A stretch of DNA of 64,000 bases from Actinomadura luzonensis (GTDB lineage Bacteria; Actinomycetota; Actinomycetes; Streptosporangiales; Streptosporangiaceae): contig NZ_JAKRKC020000001.1 in NCBI RefSeq assembly GCF_022664455.2, forward strand, positions 1,486,001-1,550,000, in the 5' to 3' direction. How positions within the stretch are numbered: the stretch's first letter is position 1; each line of letters opens with the position of its first letter. Both the position numbers and the translations under genes were made by a program. The notes under the pieces are model-generated. The model did not search any database. It was not told where the DNA came from and was given only the letters and a program-made list of their open reading frames with translations. Positions 35,179 through 44,054 of this stretch are shown in pieces.

Positions 35179-35478
35179 TCAGGGGCGCATGCCAAGCCTT
35201 CTGGCGGCGCGGTCGCGCTGGCGGGTGGCGCGCAACCGGCGAAGCCGCTTGACCAGCATGGGGTCGTGCTCAAGCGCCTCCGGCCTGTCGATCAACTCGC
35301 CGAGCATCTGGTAGTAGCGCGTGGCGGAGAACCCGAAGGTCTCCTTGATGGCCTGCTCCTTCGCGCCCGCGTAGCGCCACCATTGGCGTTCGAAGGCGAG
35401 GAGCTCGATGTCGCGTTCCGTGAGTGGCTGTCGGGACGGTTCCTGGGCAGCACTGTCACCGCTGAGCGGTGCTCCCAT
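35179..35478 (-). CDS. DUF3263 family protein
   Basis: A 99-residue protein of the actinobacterial DUF3263 family. The core ELLAFERQWWRYAGAKEQAI with KETFGFSATRYYQMLGELID reads like a helix-turn-helix that recognises DNA by FSATRYYQML, followed by the basic tail RQRDRAARRLGMRP. Its function is unproven; a small DNA-binding role is plausible. ATG 35478 follows GAGGAGGACACC. It precedes otsB by 21 bases, so it is likely the first gene of that unit, and is divergent from the SAM hydrolase gene. Confidence 0.85.
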   Translation of the reverse strand: MGAPLSGDSAAQEPSRQPLTERDIELLAFERQWWRYAGAKEQAIKETFGFSATRYYQMLGELIDRPEALEHDPMLVKRLRRLRATRQRDRAARRLGMRP

Positions 35479-35596
35479 GGTGTCCTCCTCTGAGGGGGCG
35501 TGCGACGGTCTCGTCACACGCACGCGGCCCGTGGCCAATCGTAATGTGCGAAGTGCGGCTGTTCACGGTGGATTGGGAGACGTACAGTCACGAATT

Positions 35597-36403
35597 GTGA
35601 CCTCCGTAATCACGCTCCTCACCGACTACGGGCTCGAGGACGGCTACGTGGCCGCCTGCCATGGCGTGATCGCCGGGATCGCTCCGCAGGCCCGGGTGAT
35701 CGACGTGTGTCATCTGGTGCCCTCGGGGGACGTCCGGCGCGGCGCGGCGATCCTCGCCCAGACCATCCCCTACCTCCCGCGCGGCGTGCACGTCGGCGCG
35801 GTGGACCCCGGCGTCGGCGGCGCCCGGCGCGCGGTCGCCGTCGAGGCGGGCGGGCGGGTGTTCGTCGGCCCGGACAACGGGCTGCTGTCGTGGGCGGTGC
35901 GCGCCAGCGGCGGGGCGCGGGCCGCGTACGAGATCCGCAACGACGCGCACTTCCTGCGCCCGGCGTCGCCCACCTTCCCGGGCCGTGACGTGTTCGCGCC
36001 GGTCGCCGGCCGGTTGTGGGGCGGGCTGGCTCCGTCCGAGCTGGGGCCCGAGGTGCCGGTGGGCCGGCTCGTGACGCTGCCCGAGCCGACCTCGCAGCTC
36101 CGCGACGGCTCGGTGGAGGGCGAGGTCGTCTCGGTGGACCGCTACGGCAACACCCAGCTCTCGATCGCGGCGGGCGACCTGCGGGCGCTCGGCGTCGAGA
36201 TCGGCGACACGCTGGGCGTGTGGCTCGGGCGGCGGCAGCTCTCGCTGCCGTACCGGGAGACGTACGCGGCGGTGCCGCCGGGTGAGCTGGTGGCCTTCGC
36301 GGACTCGGCGGGGCTGGTCGCGATCGCGGTCAACTCCGGTGACGCGGCGCAGCGGCTGGGGCTCCCGCCCGGCGCGCATGTCCGACTTTCGCCCACGCGG
36401 TAG
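35597..36403 (+). CDS. SAM hydrolase (DUF62 / SAM hydroxide adenosyltransferase)
   Basis: A 268-residue enzyme of the fluorinase/chlorinase/DUF62 fold. Most members hydrolyse S-adenosylmethionine to adenosine and methionine. The N-terminal domain has ITLLTDYGLEDGYVAACHGV and VHVGAVDPGVGG with the family Asp, and FVGPDNGLLSWAV; the C-terminal barrel has EVVSVDRYGNTQLSI with the adenine-binding Asn. No halide-loop sequence suggests a halogenase. The start is GTG 35597, eight bases after a TACAGT box with no ribosome site, so the mRNA may be leaderless. Confidence 0.88.
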   Translation: MTSVITLLTDYGLEDGYVAACHGVIAGIAPQARVIDVCHLVPSGDVRRGAAILAQTIPYLPRGVHVGAVDPGVGGARRAVAVEAGGRVFVGPDNGLLSWAVRASGGARAAYEIRNDAHFLRPASPTFPGRDVFAPVAGRLWGGLAPSELGPEVPVGRLVTLPEPTSQLRDGSVEGEVVSVDRYGNTQLSIAAGDLRALGVEIGDTLGVWLGRRQLSLPYRETYAAVPPGELVAFADSAGLVAIAVNSGDAAQRLGLPPGAHVRLSPTR

Positions 36404-36532
36404 CACTAAAGCCTCAGATCGGAATTACTCCGCGTATCGGTCTGTTTACCGAAGCGTCGGATTGCACCCGCGGTCGCGTGCCAGAATGCCGGTCTGGTCG
36501 AGCGTTCCCCCCTCACCCGCTCGAGGTCCGCC

Positions 36533-37147
36533 GTGTACCACCTCTCCGCTGTGCTGCTCCTCACCCTCGTGACCGCGCTCTGGCCGGCGCCCGAGCCGCC
36601 CGTGTCGGAGCGCTGGCACGCCTGGCCGGTCGAGCGGGTCTTCCCCCCGGCGGTCGCCGGGGTCAGCCCGTCGGGGGCGCGGGTCACGTACGTGCTGGTC
36701 GGCGTCGCGCCCGAGGCGTCCTGCCCGGAGGCGTTCCAGCCCGGCGCGCTCGCCGCCGGCTGCCGCACCGCGCTCCGCGCCACCTACGCCGACAGCACCC
36801 TGACCTACGTCGTCACCGTCGGCATCGCCGTCCTCGACCGCCCGGCGCTCACCGGCGTGGTGAGCGACCGGCCCGGCGGCGGCGCGGGCGATCTCGCGGC
36901 GCTCGGGGCCGGCGACCGGCCGGCGACCGTGCGGCCGGTGGCCTTCCCGCGCGGCGCGGCCGCCTGGTTCGGCGCGCGGCAGTACGTCACCGGCGCGCTG
37001 CTCGGCTCCCGGGCCCCCTACCTCGTCGGCACGGCCGCCGGGTACGCCGACGGGCGTCCGTACCGGCGGGAGGACGCGCCCGAGCCCCGGCTCCGCGACG
37101 CCGCGCGCCGGCTCGCGACGGCCTTCCAGCGGACGCTGACCCGATGA
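36533..37147 (+). CDS. Secreted protein coupled to an S8 protease, unknown
   Basis: A 204-residue protein with an N-terminal signal peptide (YHLSAVLLLTLVTALWPAPE). The mature part has two Cys (EASCPEAFQPG and AAGCRTALRA) near residues 64 and 77 that could bond, a beta-rich middle, and a C-terminal helix ending ARRLATAFQRTLTR. I recognise no domain. The GTG start has GAGG upstream. Its stop overlaps the start of the mycosin-like protease gene (ATGA), indicating translational coupling; it could be an inhibitor, chaperone or substrate of that protease, which is inference only. Confidence 0.72.
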   Translation: MYHLSAVLLLTLVTALWPAPEPPVSERWHAWPVERVFPPAVAGVSPSGARVTYVLVGVAPEASCPEAFQPGALAAGCRTALRATYADSTLTYVVTVGIAVLDRPALTGVVSDRPGGGAGDLAALGAGDRPATVRPVAFPRGAAAWFGARQYVTGALLGSRAPYLVGTAAGYADGRPYRREDAPEPRLRDAARRLATAFQRTLTR

Positions 37148-38325
37148 GGCCCCCCAGGGACCGCCCGGTGCGCCGCCTCCTCGCCCCCGTGCTGCTGGCC
37201 GCCTGCGTGGTGGCGGTCCCGGCGCCCGGCGCGGGCGACGACGTCGGCGCGGTCGCCCGCGCGGGCCAGTGGCAGCTCGACGCGCTGCGGCTGCCCGAGG
37301 CGTGGCGGCGCAGCAGGGGCGAGGGCGTGCTGGTCGCCGTCCTCGACACCGGCGTCAACGCCCGCCATCCCGACCTGGCGGGCGCCGTCGTCCAGGGCCC
37401 CGACCTGACGGGCGCCCGCCCCGGCACGGGCCTGTGGGGCCACCACGGCACCGCCATGGCCAGCCTGATCGCCGGGCGCGGCCACGGCGAGGGCCACCTG
37501 GACGGCGTGCTCGGCGTCGCGCCCGCGGCCGGCGTCCTGTCCGTGCGGGTCACGCTGGAGAACGGCGACCCGCTGCGCGAGCGGCAGCCCCCGGACGGGC
37601 ACGACGCCCTGGCGCAGGGCATCCGGTACGCGGCCGACCACGGCGCGGGCGTGATCAGCATGTCCCTGGGCGGCGGCAGCGGCGCGTGGGAGGGCTCGGC
37701 GGCCGAGGAGGAGGCGGTGCAGTACGCGCTCGGCAAGGGCGTGGTGCTGGTGGCCTCCTCGGGCAACGACGGCGACGCGGGCAACCGCAAGAACTTCCCG
37801 GCCGCCTATCCCGGCGTGATCGCCGTCGGCGCGGTGGACCGGCGGCTCCAGGTGGCCCGTTTCTCCAACCGCCAGGACTACCTGTCCGTGGTCGCGCCGG
37901 GCACGGAGATCGTCACGGCCGACGGGGCCGACTCGTACGTGGTGGGCGACGGCACCAGCTCGGCCGCCGCCATGGTGGCGGGCATCGCGGCCCTCGTCAG
38001 GTCGGCCCGTCCCGGCCTGTCGCCGCACGAGGTGCGCACGGCCATCGAGCAGGGCACCAGGAAGCGGCCCGCGGGCGGCTACAGCCACTCCTACGGCCAC
38101 GGGGTGGCCAACGCGCTGCTCGCGCTGCGCGCCGCCGACGGGCTCGGGCCGCCGGCCGTTCCGCCGTCCCGGCCCGGCCCGTACTTCGGGCCGGGGCCCG
38201 GCCCGGGCGCGCCGGCCAGCAGGACGGCCGTGGTGGTGGGCATGCTGGCGCTGATGGCGGTCATGTCGGCGCGGGTGGTGCTGGGGCAGCGGCGGCGGAA
38301 GCGCGGCGAAGGGGATTCACCCTAA
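37144..38325 (+). CDS. Mycosin-like S8 serine protease, membrane-anchored
   Basis: A 393-residue subtilisin-family protease with a signal peptide, catalytic domain and a C-terminal transmembrane helix (TAVVVGMLALMAVMSARVVL) followed by a basic tail, the layout of type VII secretion mycosins. The triad is visible: Asp in LVAVLDTGVNARHPD, His in GHHGTAMASLIAG and Ser in GDGTSSAAAMVAGIAAL; the oxyanion Asn is in VASSGNDGD. It would act outside the cell at the membrane. It is coupled to the preceding secreted-protein gene. No EccC, EsxA or other type VII genes are in the window, so its substrate is unknown. Confidence 0.9.
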   Translation: MRPPRDRPVRRLLAPVLLAACVVAVPAPGAGDDVGAVARAGQWQLDALRLPEAWRRSRGEGVLVAVLDTGVNARHPDLAGAVVQGPDLTGARPGTGLWGHHGTAMASLIAGRGHGEGHLDGVLGVAPAAGVLSVRVTLENGDPLRERQPPDGHDALAQGIRYAADHGAGVISMSLGGGSGAWEGSAAEEEAVQYALGKGVVLVASSGNDGDAGNRKNFPAAYPGVIAVGAVDRRLQVARFSNRQDYLSVVAPGTEIVTADGADSYVVGDGTSSAAAMVAGIAALVRSARPGLSPHEVRTAIEQGTRKRPAGGYSHSYGHGVANALLALRAADGLGPPAVPPSRPGPYFGPGPGPGAPASRTAVVVGMLALMAVMSARVVLGQRRRKRGEGDSP

Positions 38326-38343
38326 CAAGCGCTTGTGTGATAC
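38316..38343 (+). promoter_or_regulatory. Promoter with KstR2-like palindromic operator
   Basis: TTCACC (38316-38321) and TGATAC (38338-38343) are separated by 16 bases. The spacer holds the perfect palindrome ACAAGCGCTTGT (38325-38336). With flanks it reads AACAAGCGCTTGTG, one base off the KstR2 consensus AnCAAGnnCTTGnT that I recall for mycobacterial sterol-ring genes. The -10 box ends seven bases before ATG 38351, so the transcript is probably leaderless. Confidence 0.65.
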
Positions 38344-38350
38344 TCCGGCT

Positions 38351-38755
38351 ATGACGTACGCGATCGAGGGCTGGTTCGCCGTGGACGACGACGGGGTCGT
38401 CCTGCTCGGCACCCGCTGCGCGGCCTGCGGCACCGTCTGCTTCCCGCCCCGGCACGGCTCCTGCCCCAACCCCCGGTGCGAGGGCACGGACCTGGAGGTC
38501 ACCCGGCTGCCCCGGCGGGGGCGCGTGTGGTCGTACACGAGCTCCGCCTACCCGCCGCCCGCGCCGTACGTGGCGGCGCAGCCGTACGAGCCGGTGACCC
38601 TGGCCGCCGTCGAGCTGGACGGGGCCGGCCTCGTCGTGCTCGGCCAGGTCGCCGGCCTCACCGCCGAGGAGCTGGAGGTCGGCATGGAGCTGGAGCTCAC
38701 GGCGGGCCCGCTCGCGGACGGGCCGCTGGTGTGGATGTGGCGGCGGGCCTCATGA
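38351..38755 (+). CDS. Zn-ribbon OB-fold protein (DUF35, acyl-CoA-associated)
   Basis: A 134-residue DUF35-type protein. The N-terminal zinc ribbon has Cys in GTRCAACGTVCFPPRHGSC and NPRCEG, and the C-terminal OB fold includes GRVWSYTSSAYPPPAPYVA. Such proteins form complexes with thiolase-like or hydratase subunits in CoA-ester breakdown, for example in sterol side-chain removal. Its stop overlaps the thiolase-like start by ATGA, a strong sign of a stable complex. ATG 38351 coincides with the predicted transcription start; GTG 38333 lies inside the palindromic operator and is less likely. Confidence 0.87.
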   Translation: MTYAIEGWFAVDDDGVVLLGTRCAACGTVCFPPRHGSCPNPRCEGTDLEVTRLPRRGRVWSYTSSAYPPPAPYVAAQPYEPVTLAAVELDGAGLVVLGQVAGLTAEELEVGMELELTAGPLADGPLVWMWRRAS

Positions 38756-39945
38756 GCGGCGGCGTGGTCGTCCTCGGCACCGGCATGCACCCCTGGGGCA
38801 AGCAGGGCCGCCCCTTCCTGGAGTACGGCCTCGCCGCCGCCCGCGCCGCCCTGCGCGACGCCGGGATCGCCTGGACCGACGTCCAGTACCTGGTCGGCGC
38901 CGACACCATCAGGAACGGTTACCCGGGCTTCGTCGCCGGCGCCAGCTACGCCCAGGCCCTCGGCTGGACCGGCGCCCGCGTCGCCTCCTGCTACGCCGCC
39001 TGCGCCTCCGGCGCCCAGGCCGTGGACCTCGCCCGCACCCGCATCCTGGCCGGCCTCTGCGACGTCGCCCTCGTCGTCGGCGCCGACTCCACCCCGAAGG
39101 GCTTCTTCAAGCCGGTCGGCGGCGACCGCCCCGACGACCCCGACTGGCTGCGCTTCCGCCTGCTCGGCGCCACCAACCCGGCCTATTTCGGCCTGTACGC
39201 CCGCCGCCGCATGGCCCTGCACGGCTCGACCCCGTACGACTTCGCCGCCGTCAAGGTCAAGAACGCCCGCGCCGGCGCGCTCAACCCCATGGCCCGCTAC
39301 CGCGCGACGGTCACCACGGAGGAGGTGCTGGCCTCGCCCATGGTGGCCGACCCGCTGCGGCTGATGGACATCTGCGCCACCTCCGACGGCGGCGCGGCCG
39401 TGGTGCTGGCCTCGGAGACGTACGCCCGCCGGCACGCCGCCGCCCGCGACCTGGTCCGGCTGGCCGCCGTCTCGACCGTGACCCCCACCTTCCCCAACAC
39501 GGTCCTGGAGCTGCCGAACTTCGCCACCGACTCCTGCGCCGCCGTCCCGCCGCCCGAGCGGCCCTTCCGCGCGGCCATCGCGCACGCCGCCTACGAGGAG
39601 GCCGGGCTCGGCCCCGAGGACCTGTCGCTGGCCGAGGTGTACGACCTGTCCACCGCGCTGGAGCTGGACTGGACCGAGGACATCGGCCTGTGCCCGCCCG
39701 GCGAGGCCGAGAAGCTGCTCCGCGACGGCGTCACCGCGCTCGGCGGCCGGATCCCGGTGAACCCGTCCGGCGGCCTCGCCTCCTTCGGCGAGGCGATCCC
39801 GGCCCAGGCCCTCGCGCAGCTCTGCGAACTGACCGACCAGCTCCGCGGCCGGGCCGGCGGCCGCCAGCTCGACGGGCCCCGGGCCGGGCTGGCGGCCAAC
39901 CAGGGCCTGTTCGGCCACGGCAGCGCCGTCATCGTGACCCGCTGA
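38752..39945 (+). CDS. Thiolase-fold lipid-transfer / aldolase-like protein
   Basis: A 397-residue thiolase-superfamily protein of the SCP-x/Ltp group. A Cys lies in the nucleophile position (ASCYAACASGAQA, Cys80 or Cys84). The usual GHPxGA histidine block is replaced by GGLASFGEAIPAQAL, so it is unlikely to be an ordinary thiolase. Ltp-type members with a DUF35 partner act as retro-aldolases on steroid side-chain CoA esters. It is translationally coupled to the DUF35 gene. A terminator follows. Activity on a sterol or another branched acyl-CoA is inference. Confidence 0.85.
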   Translation: MSGGVVVLGTGMHPWGKQGRPFLEYGLAAARAALRDAGIAWTDVQYLVGADTIRNGYPGFVAGASYAQALGWTGARVASCYAACASGAQAVDLARTRILAGLCDVALVVGADSTPKGFFKPVGGDRPDDPDWLRFRLLGATNPAYFGLYARRRMALHGSTPYDFAAVKVKNARAGALNPMARYRATVTTEEVLASPMVADPLRLMDICATSDGGAAVVLASETYARRHAAARDLVRLAAVSTVTPTFPNTVLELPNFATDSCAAVPPPERPFRAAIAHAAYEEAGLGPEDLSLAEVYDLSTALELDWTEDIGLCPPGEAEKLLRDGVTALGGRIPVNPSGGLASFGEAIPAQALAQLCELTDQLRGRAGGRQLDGPRAGLAANQGLFGHGSAVIVTR

Positions 39946-39954
39946 ACAGGCGCA

Positions 39955-39983
39955 AGGCCCCTCCCGGACACCGGGAGGGGCCT
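39955..39983. terminator. Bidirectional terminator between the thiolase and opp units
   Basis: AGGCCCCTCCCGG (39955-39967) and CCGGGAGGGGCCT (39971-39983) form a perfect 13-bp stem with a three-base loop. It sits between two convergent transcription units and can serve both. Confidence 0.85.
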
Positions 39984-39996
39984 CGTCCGCGGCGGG

Positions 39997-40996
<1,000 letters not shown>

Positions 40997-41010
<14 letters not shown>

Positions 41011-42031
41011 CGAGGACCTCCCTCCAGTAGTGGCAGGCGCTGCCGCGCGTGCCGCTGATCTGATACAGCGGGGGGACGTCGGTCACGCAGTTGCCCTGCC
41101 GGTACGGGCAGCGCGGGTTGAAGCTGCAGCCGGACGGCAGTTCCAGCAGGTTGGGCGGCAGGCCCTTGATCGCGTACAGGTCCTGGCCCTTGAGGTCGAC
41201 CCGGGGGATCGACTCCAGCAGGCCCTTGGTGTACGGGTGGGCGGGCGCCCGGTAGATGTCGTGCACGGGGGCGTTCTCGACGATGCGGCCCGCGTACATG
41301 ACGGCGATCTTGTCGGCCACGTCCGCCACGACGCCGAGGTCGTGGGTGATCAGGATGAGGCCCATCTGGCTCTCGCGCTGCAGCTCGGCCAGCAGCTCCA
41401 TGATCTGCGCCTGGACGGTCACGTCGAGAGCCGTGGTCGGCTCGTCGGCGATGAGCACCTCCGGGTCGAGCGCGATGGACATCGCGATCATGATGCGCTG
41501 CCGCATGCCGCCCGAGAACTGGTGCGGGTAGTCGTTGACGCGCTGCCTGGCGGCCGGGATGCGGACCCGGTCCATCAGCTCGACGGCCTTCTTCATGGAC
41601 TCGCCCTTGGACATGCCCCGGTGCACCCGGAACATCTCGCTGATCTGCCAGCCCACGGTGAAGACCGGGTTGAGCGCGGAGAGCGCGTCCTGGAAGATCA
41701 TGGCGATGCGCTGGCCGCGCACCTGGGTGCGGGCCTCCTCCGACAGCTTGAGCAGGTCGGTGCCCTTGAAGCGGATCTCCCCCTTGGGGATCCGCGCGGG
41801 CGGCATGTCCAGGATGCCCATGATCGCCTGAGCGGTCACGGACTTGCCGGAACCCGACTCGCCCAGCACCGCCAGCGTCTCACCGGGGTTGACCGTGTAG
41901 CTCACGCCGTTCACGGCGCGCACGACGCCCGCCCGGGTGTGGAACTCCACGTGCAGGTTGTCGACCGCGAGCAGCGGTTCGTTGCCGAGCCCTCCCTCGA
42001 CCGGCAACACGTCCGCTGACGTCTTACTCAC
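40997..42031 (-). CDS. oppD: Oligopeptide ABC transporter ATP-binding protein (OppD-like)
   Basis: A 344-residue partner ATPase. Walker A is [13 protein letters not shown], the signature is [16 protein letters not shown], Walker B is [14 protein letters not shown] and the H-loop is [12 protein letters not shown]. The C-terminal Cys cluster is [14 protein letters not shown]. The GTG start follows GGGGGGA by seven bases. It is the fourth gene of an oppABCDF-type operon, between oppC and oppF. The system should import short peptides, possibly as nutrients or signals. Confidence 0.93.
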
Positions 42032-42047
42032 TGTTCGGTCCCCCCTT

Positions 42048-42992
42048 CTACCTGAGCTTCGGGTCGAGCGCGTCGCGCACGGCGTCGCCCAGCATGATGA
42101 ACGCGAGCACGGTGACGCTCAGGAACACGGCCGGGAAGATCAGCGGCAGCGGCGCCTCCAGGAACCGGCGCTGCGCGTCGGCGATCATGAGGCCCCACGA
42201 GATCTCCGGCGGCTGCACGCCCACACCCAGGTACGACAGCGCGGCCTCGGCCGCGATGAACCCGCCGAGGTTGATCGTCGCGACGACGATCACCGAGGCG
42301 AGCGCGTTGGGCAGCAGGTGCCTGAACATGATCCGGACCGGCCCGGCGCCGAGCGCCCTGGCCGCCACCACGTAGTCCTGCGACTTGGCGGTGATGACCG
42401 CCGCCCGCATGATCCGGAACGTCATCGGCCAGCCCAGCACGGTGAGCGCCGCGACCACCAGCCAGATCCCGAGCCCGCTGTCACGGAAGGTCGATCCGAT
42501 GAGCAGCGCGCCGAGCACGCTGGGGATGGCGAAGAAGATCTCGGTGACGCGCGAGGCCACGCTGTCCACCGCGCCGCCGAAGAAGCCGGCGATCAGGCCG
42601 AGCAGGCCGCCGATGAGCGCGGCGGCGACCGTCGTGCTGATGCCGATCTTCAGCGAGTTCGCCGCGCCGTAGATCGTCCGGGCGTACAGGTCGCAGCCCA
42701 GGTTGTCGCGGCCGAACGGGTGCCCGGCGCTCGGCCCCTGGCGGGCCGTGGCCAGCTCGCAGGTGCGGGCGTTGAACGGGTCGACCGAGCTGAACAGCGA
42801 CGGCCAGAAGGCCATCAGCAGCAGCACGGCGATGATGATCAGGGAGATGATGAAGATGGGCCGCTTGCGCAGGTCGTACCAGGCGTCGGACCACAGGCTC
42901 GCCGGCTTGGCCTGCTTCTCCCTCTTCTGGGGCTTTTCGACGGGGGTTTCCTCGGGCGCCAGCACAGGCCCGTCCGGTCGGAAGTCACTCAT
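42048..42992 (-). CDS. oppC: Oligopeptide ABC transporter permease (OppC-like)
   Basis: A 314-residue inner-membrane permease with a cytoplasmic N-terminal region, a first helix (IFIISLIIIAVLLLMAFWPS), a periplasmic-side domain and five further helices. The EAA loop that contacts the ATPase reads VVAARALGAGPVRIMFRHLL. The segment HPFGRDNLGCDLYARTIYGA is conserved in OppC proteins. ATG 42992 overlaps the end of oppB by eight bases. With OppB it forms the channel. Confidence 0.92.
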   Translation of the reverse strand: MSDFRPDGPVLAPEETPVEKPQKREKQAKPASLWSDAWYDLRKRPIFIISLIIIAVLLLMAFWPSLFSSVDPFNARTCELATARQGPSAGHPFGRDNLGCDLYARTIYGAANSLKIGISTTVAAALIGGLLGLIAGFFGGAVDSVASRVTEIFFAIPSVLGALLIGSTFRDSGLGIWLVVAALTVLGWPMTFRIMRAAVITAKSQDYVVAARALGAGPVRIMFRHLLPNALASVIVVATINLGGFIAAEAALSYLGVGVQPPEISWGLMIADAQRRFLEAPLPLIFPAVFLSVTVLAFIMLGDAVRDALDPKLR

Positions 42993-43929
42993 ATCGGATC
43001 CTCGGGTCGAGCACTGCGTACAACACGTCGACGACCAGGTTGGCCAGGATGTAGACCAGGACCAGCATGGTCACGATGCCGACCACCACCGGTTGCTCCC
43101 TGAGGTACACCGACATGTAGAGCTGGTTGCCGATGCCCGGCAGGTTGAAGATTCTCTCGGTGATGATCGCCCCGCCCATGAGGCTGCCGAGGTCGGCGCC
43201 GAGGAACGTGATGAGCGGGATCAGCGCGTTGCGCAGGGCGTGCCGGCCGACCACGCGCCTCCGGGACAACCCCTTCGCGGTGGCCGTCCTGATGAAGTCG
43301 GCGCGCAGCGTCTCGGCCAGGCTGGTCCTGGTCAGCCGGGTCAGGTAGGCGATCGACACGCCCGCGAGCACGAAGCCGGGCAGCAGATAGCTGCGCAGCC
43401 CTTCGGAGATGCCCGCGATCGGGAAGACGTCGAGCCCGGTCCACTGCTTGAGCTTCACGCCGAGGATGAACTGCAGGATGAAGCCCGACACCAGGGTCGG
43501 CACCGAGATCAGCAGCAGCGTCGAGGCGAGGATCATGGTGTCGATGGCCTTGCCGCGCTTGAGCGCCGCCCACAGGCCCAGCCCGACGCCGATGGCCGCC
43601 TCGATGATCAGCGCGACGACCGCCAGGTTGATGGTGACCTGGATCTTCCCGGAGATGATCTGGGTCACGGGCACCTCGGCGAACGTGCGGCCGAAATCTC
43701 CGTGGAAAAGGATGCCGCTGATGTAGTACCAATACTGGACCAGCAGCGGATCGTTGAGGTGGTACTGCTCGCGGAGGATCGCGACGATGTTGGGTAGTGC
43801 CCGCTTGTCGCCCGCCAGCGCCGCGATGGGATCGCCGGGCAGCGCGAAGACGATGGCGAAGATGAGCAGGGTGGCACCCAGCAACACGGGGATCGACTGG
43901 AGCAGACGTCTGATGATGTAACGGCCCAT
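42985..43929 (-). CDS. oppB: Oligopeptide ABC transporter permease (OppB-like)
   Basis: A 314-residue permease starting MGRYIIRRLLQSIPVLLGAT, the family-typical N-terminus, with six helices and an EAA loop FIRTATAKGLSRRRVVGRHA. The long external domain holds LRRQYHLNDPLLVQYWYYIS-like sequence. It follows oppA across a 125-base gap with a strong hairpin (44014-44044), which probably lowers its expression relative to the binding protein. Confidence 0.92.
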   Translation of the reverse strand: MGRYIIRRLLQSIPVLLGATLLIFAIVFALPGDPIAALAGDKRALPNIVAILREQYHLNDPLLVQYWYYISGILFHGDFGRTFAEVPVTQIISGKIQVTINLAVVALIIEAAIGVGLGLWAALKRGKAIDTMILASTLLLISVPTLVSGFILQFILGVKLKQWTGLDVFPIAGISEGLRSYLLPGFVLAGVSIAYLTRLTRTSLAETLRADFIRTATAKGLSRRRVVGRHALRNALIPLITFLGADLGSLMGGAIITERIFNLPGIGNQLYMSVYLREQPVVVGIVTMLVLVYILANLVVDVLYAVLDPRIRYE

Positions 43930-44013
43930 TTAAGCCTCCCGTACATGCGAAAAGGCCACCCCTCGACCATATGGGTGTCCGGCCGGGGAGCCGCCTCCTC
44001 GCTAGCCCCTTGC

Positions 44014-44044
44014 GGGGCCGGGCGCGGCGTGCGCGCCCGGCCCC
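44014..44044 (-). terminator. Hairpin between oppA and oppB
   Basis: GGGGCCGGGCGCG (44014-44026) and CGCGCCCGGCCCC (44032-44044) form a perfect, all-GC 13-bp stem with a five-base loop 10 bases after the oppA stop. On the minus strand there is no U-tract after it, so it may act as a partial terminator or as an mRNA-stabilising structure that makes oppA more abundant than oppBCDF. Confidence 0.65.
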
Positions 44045-44054
44045 GGGAACAACG

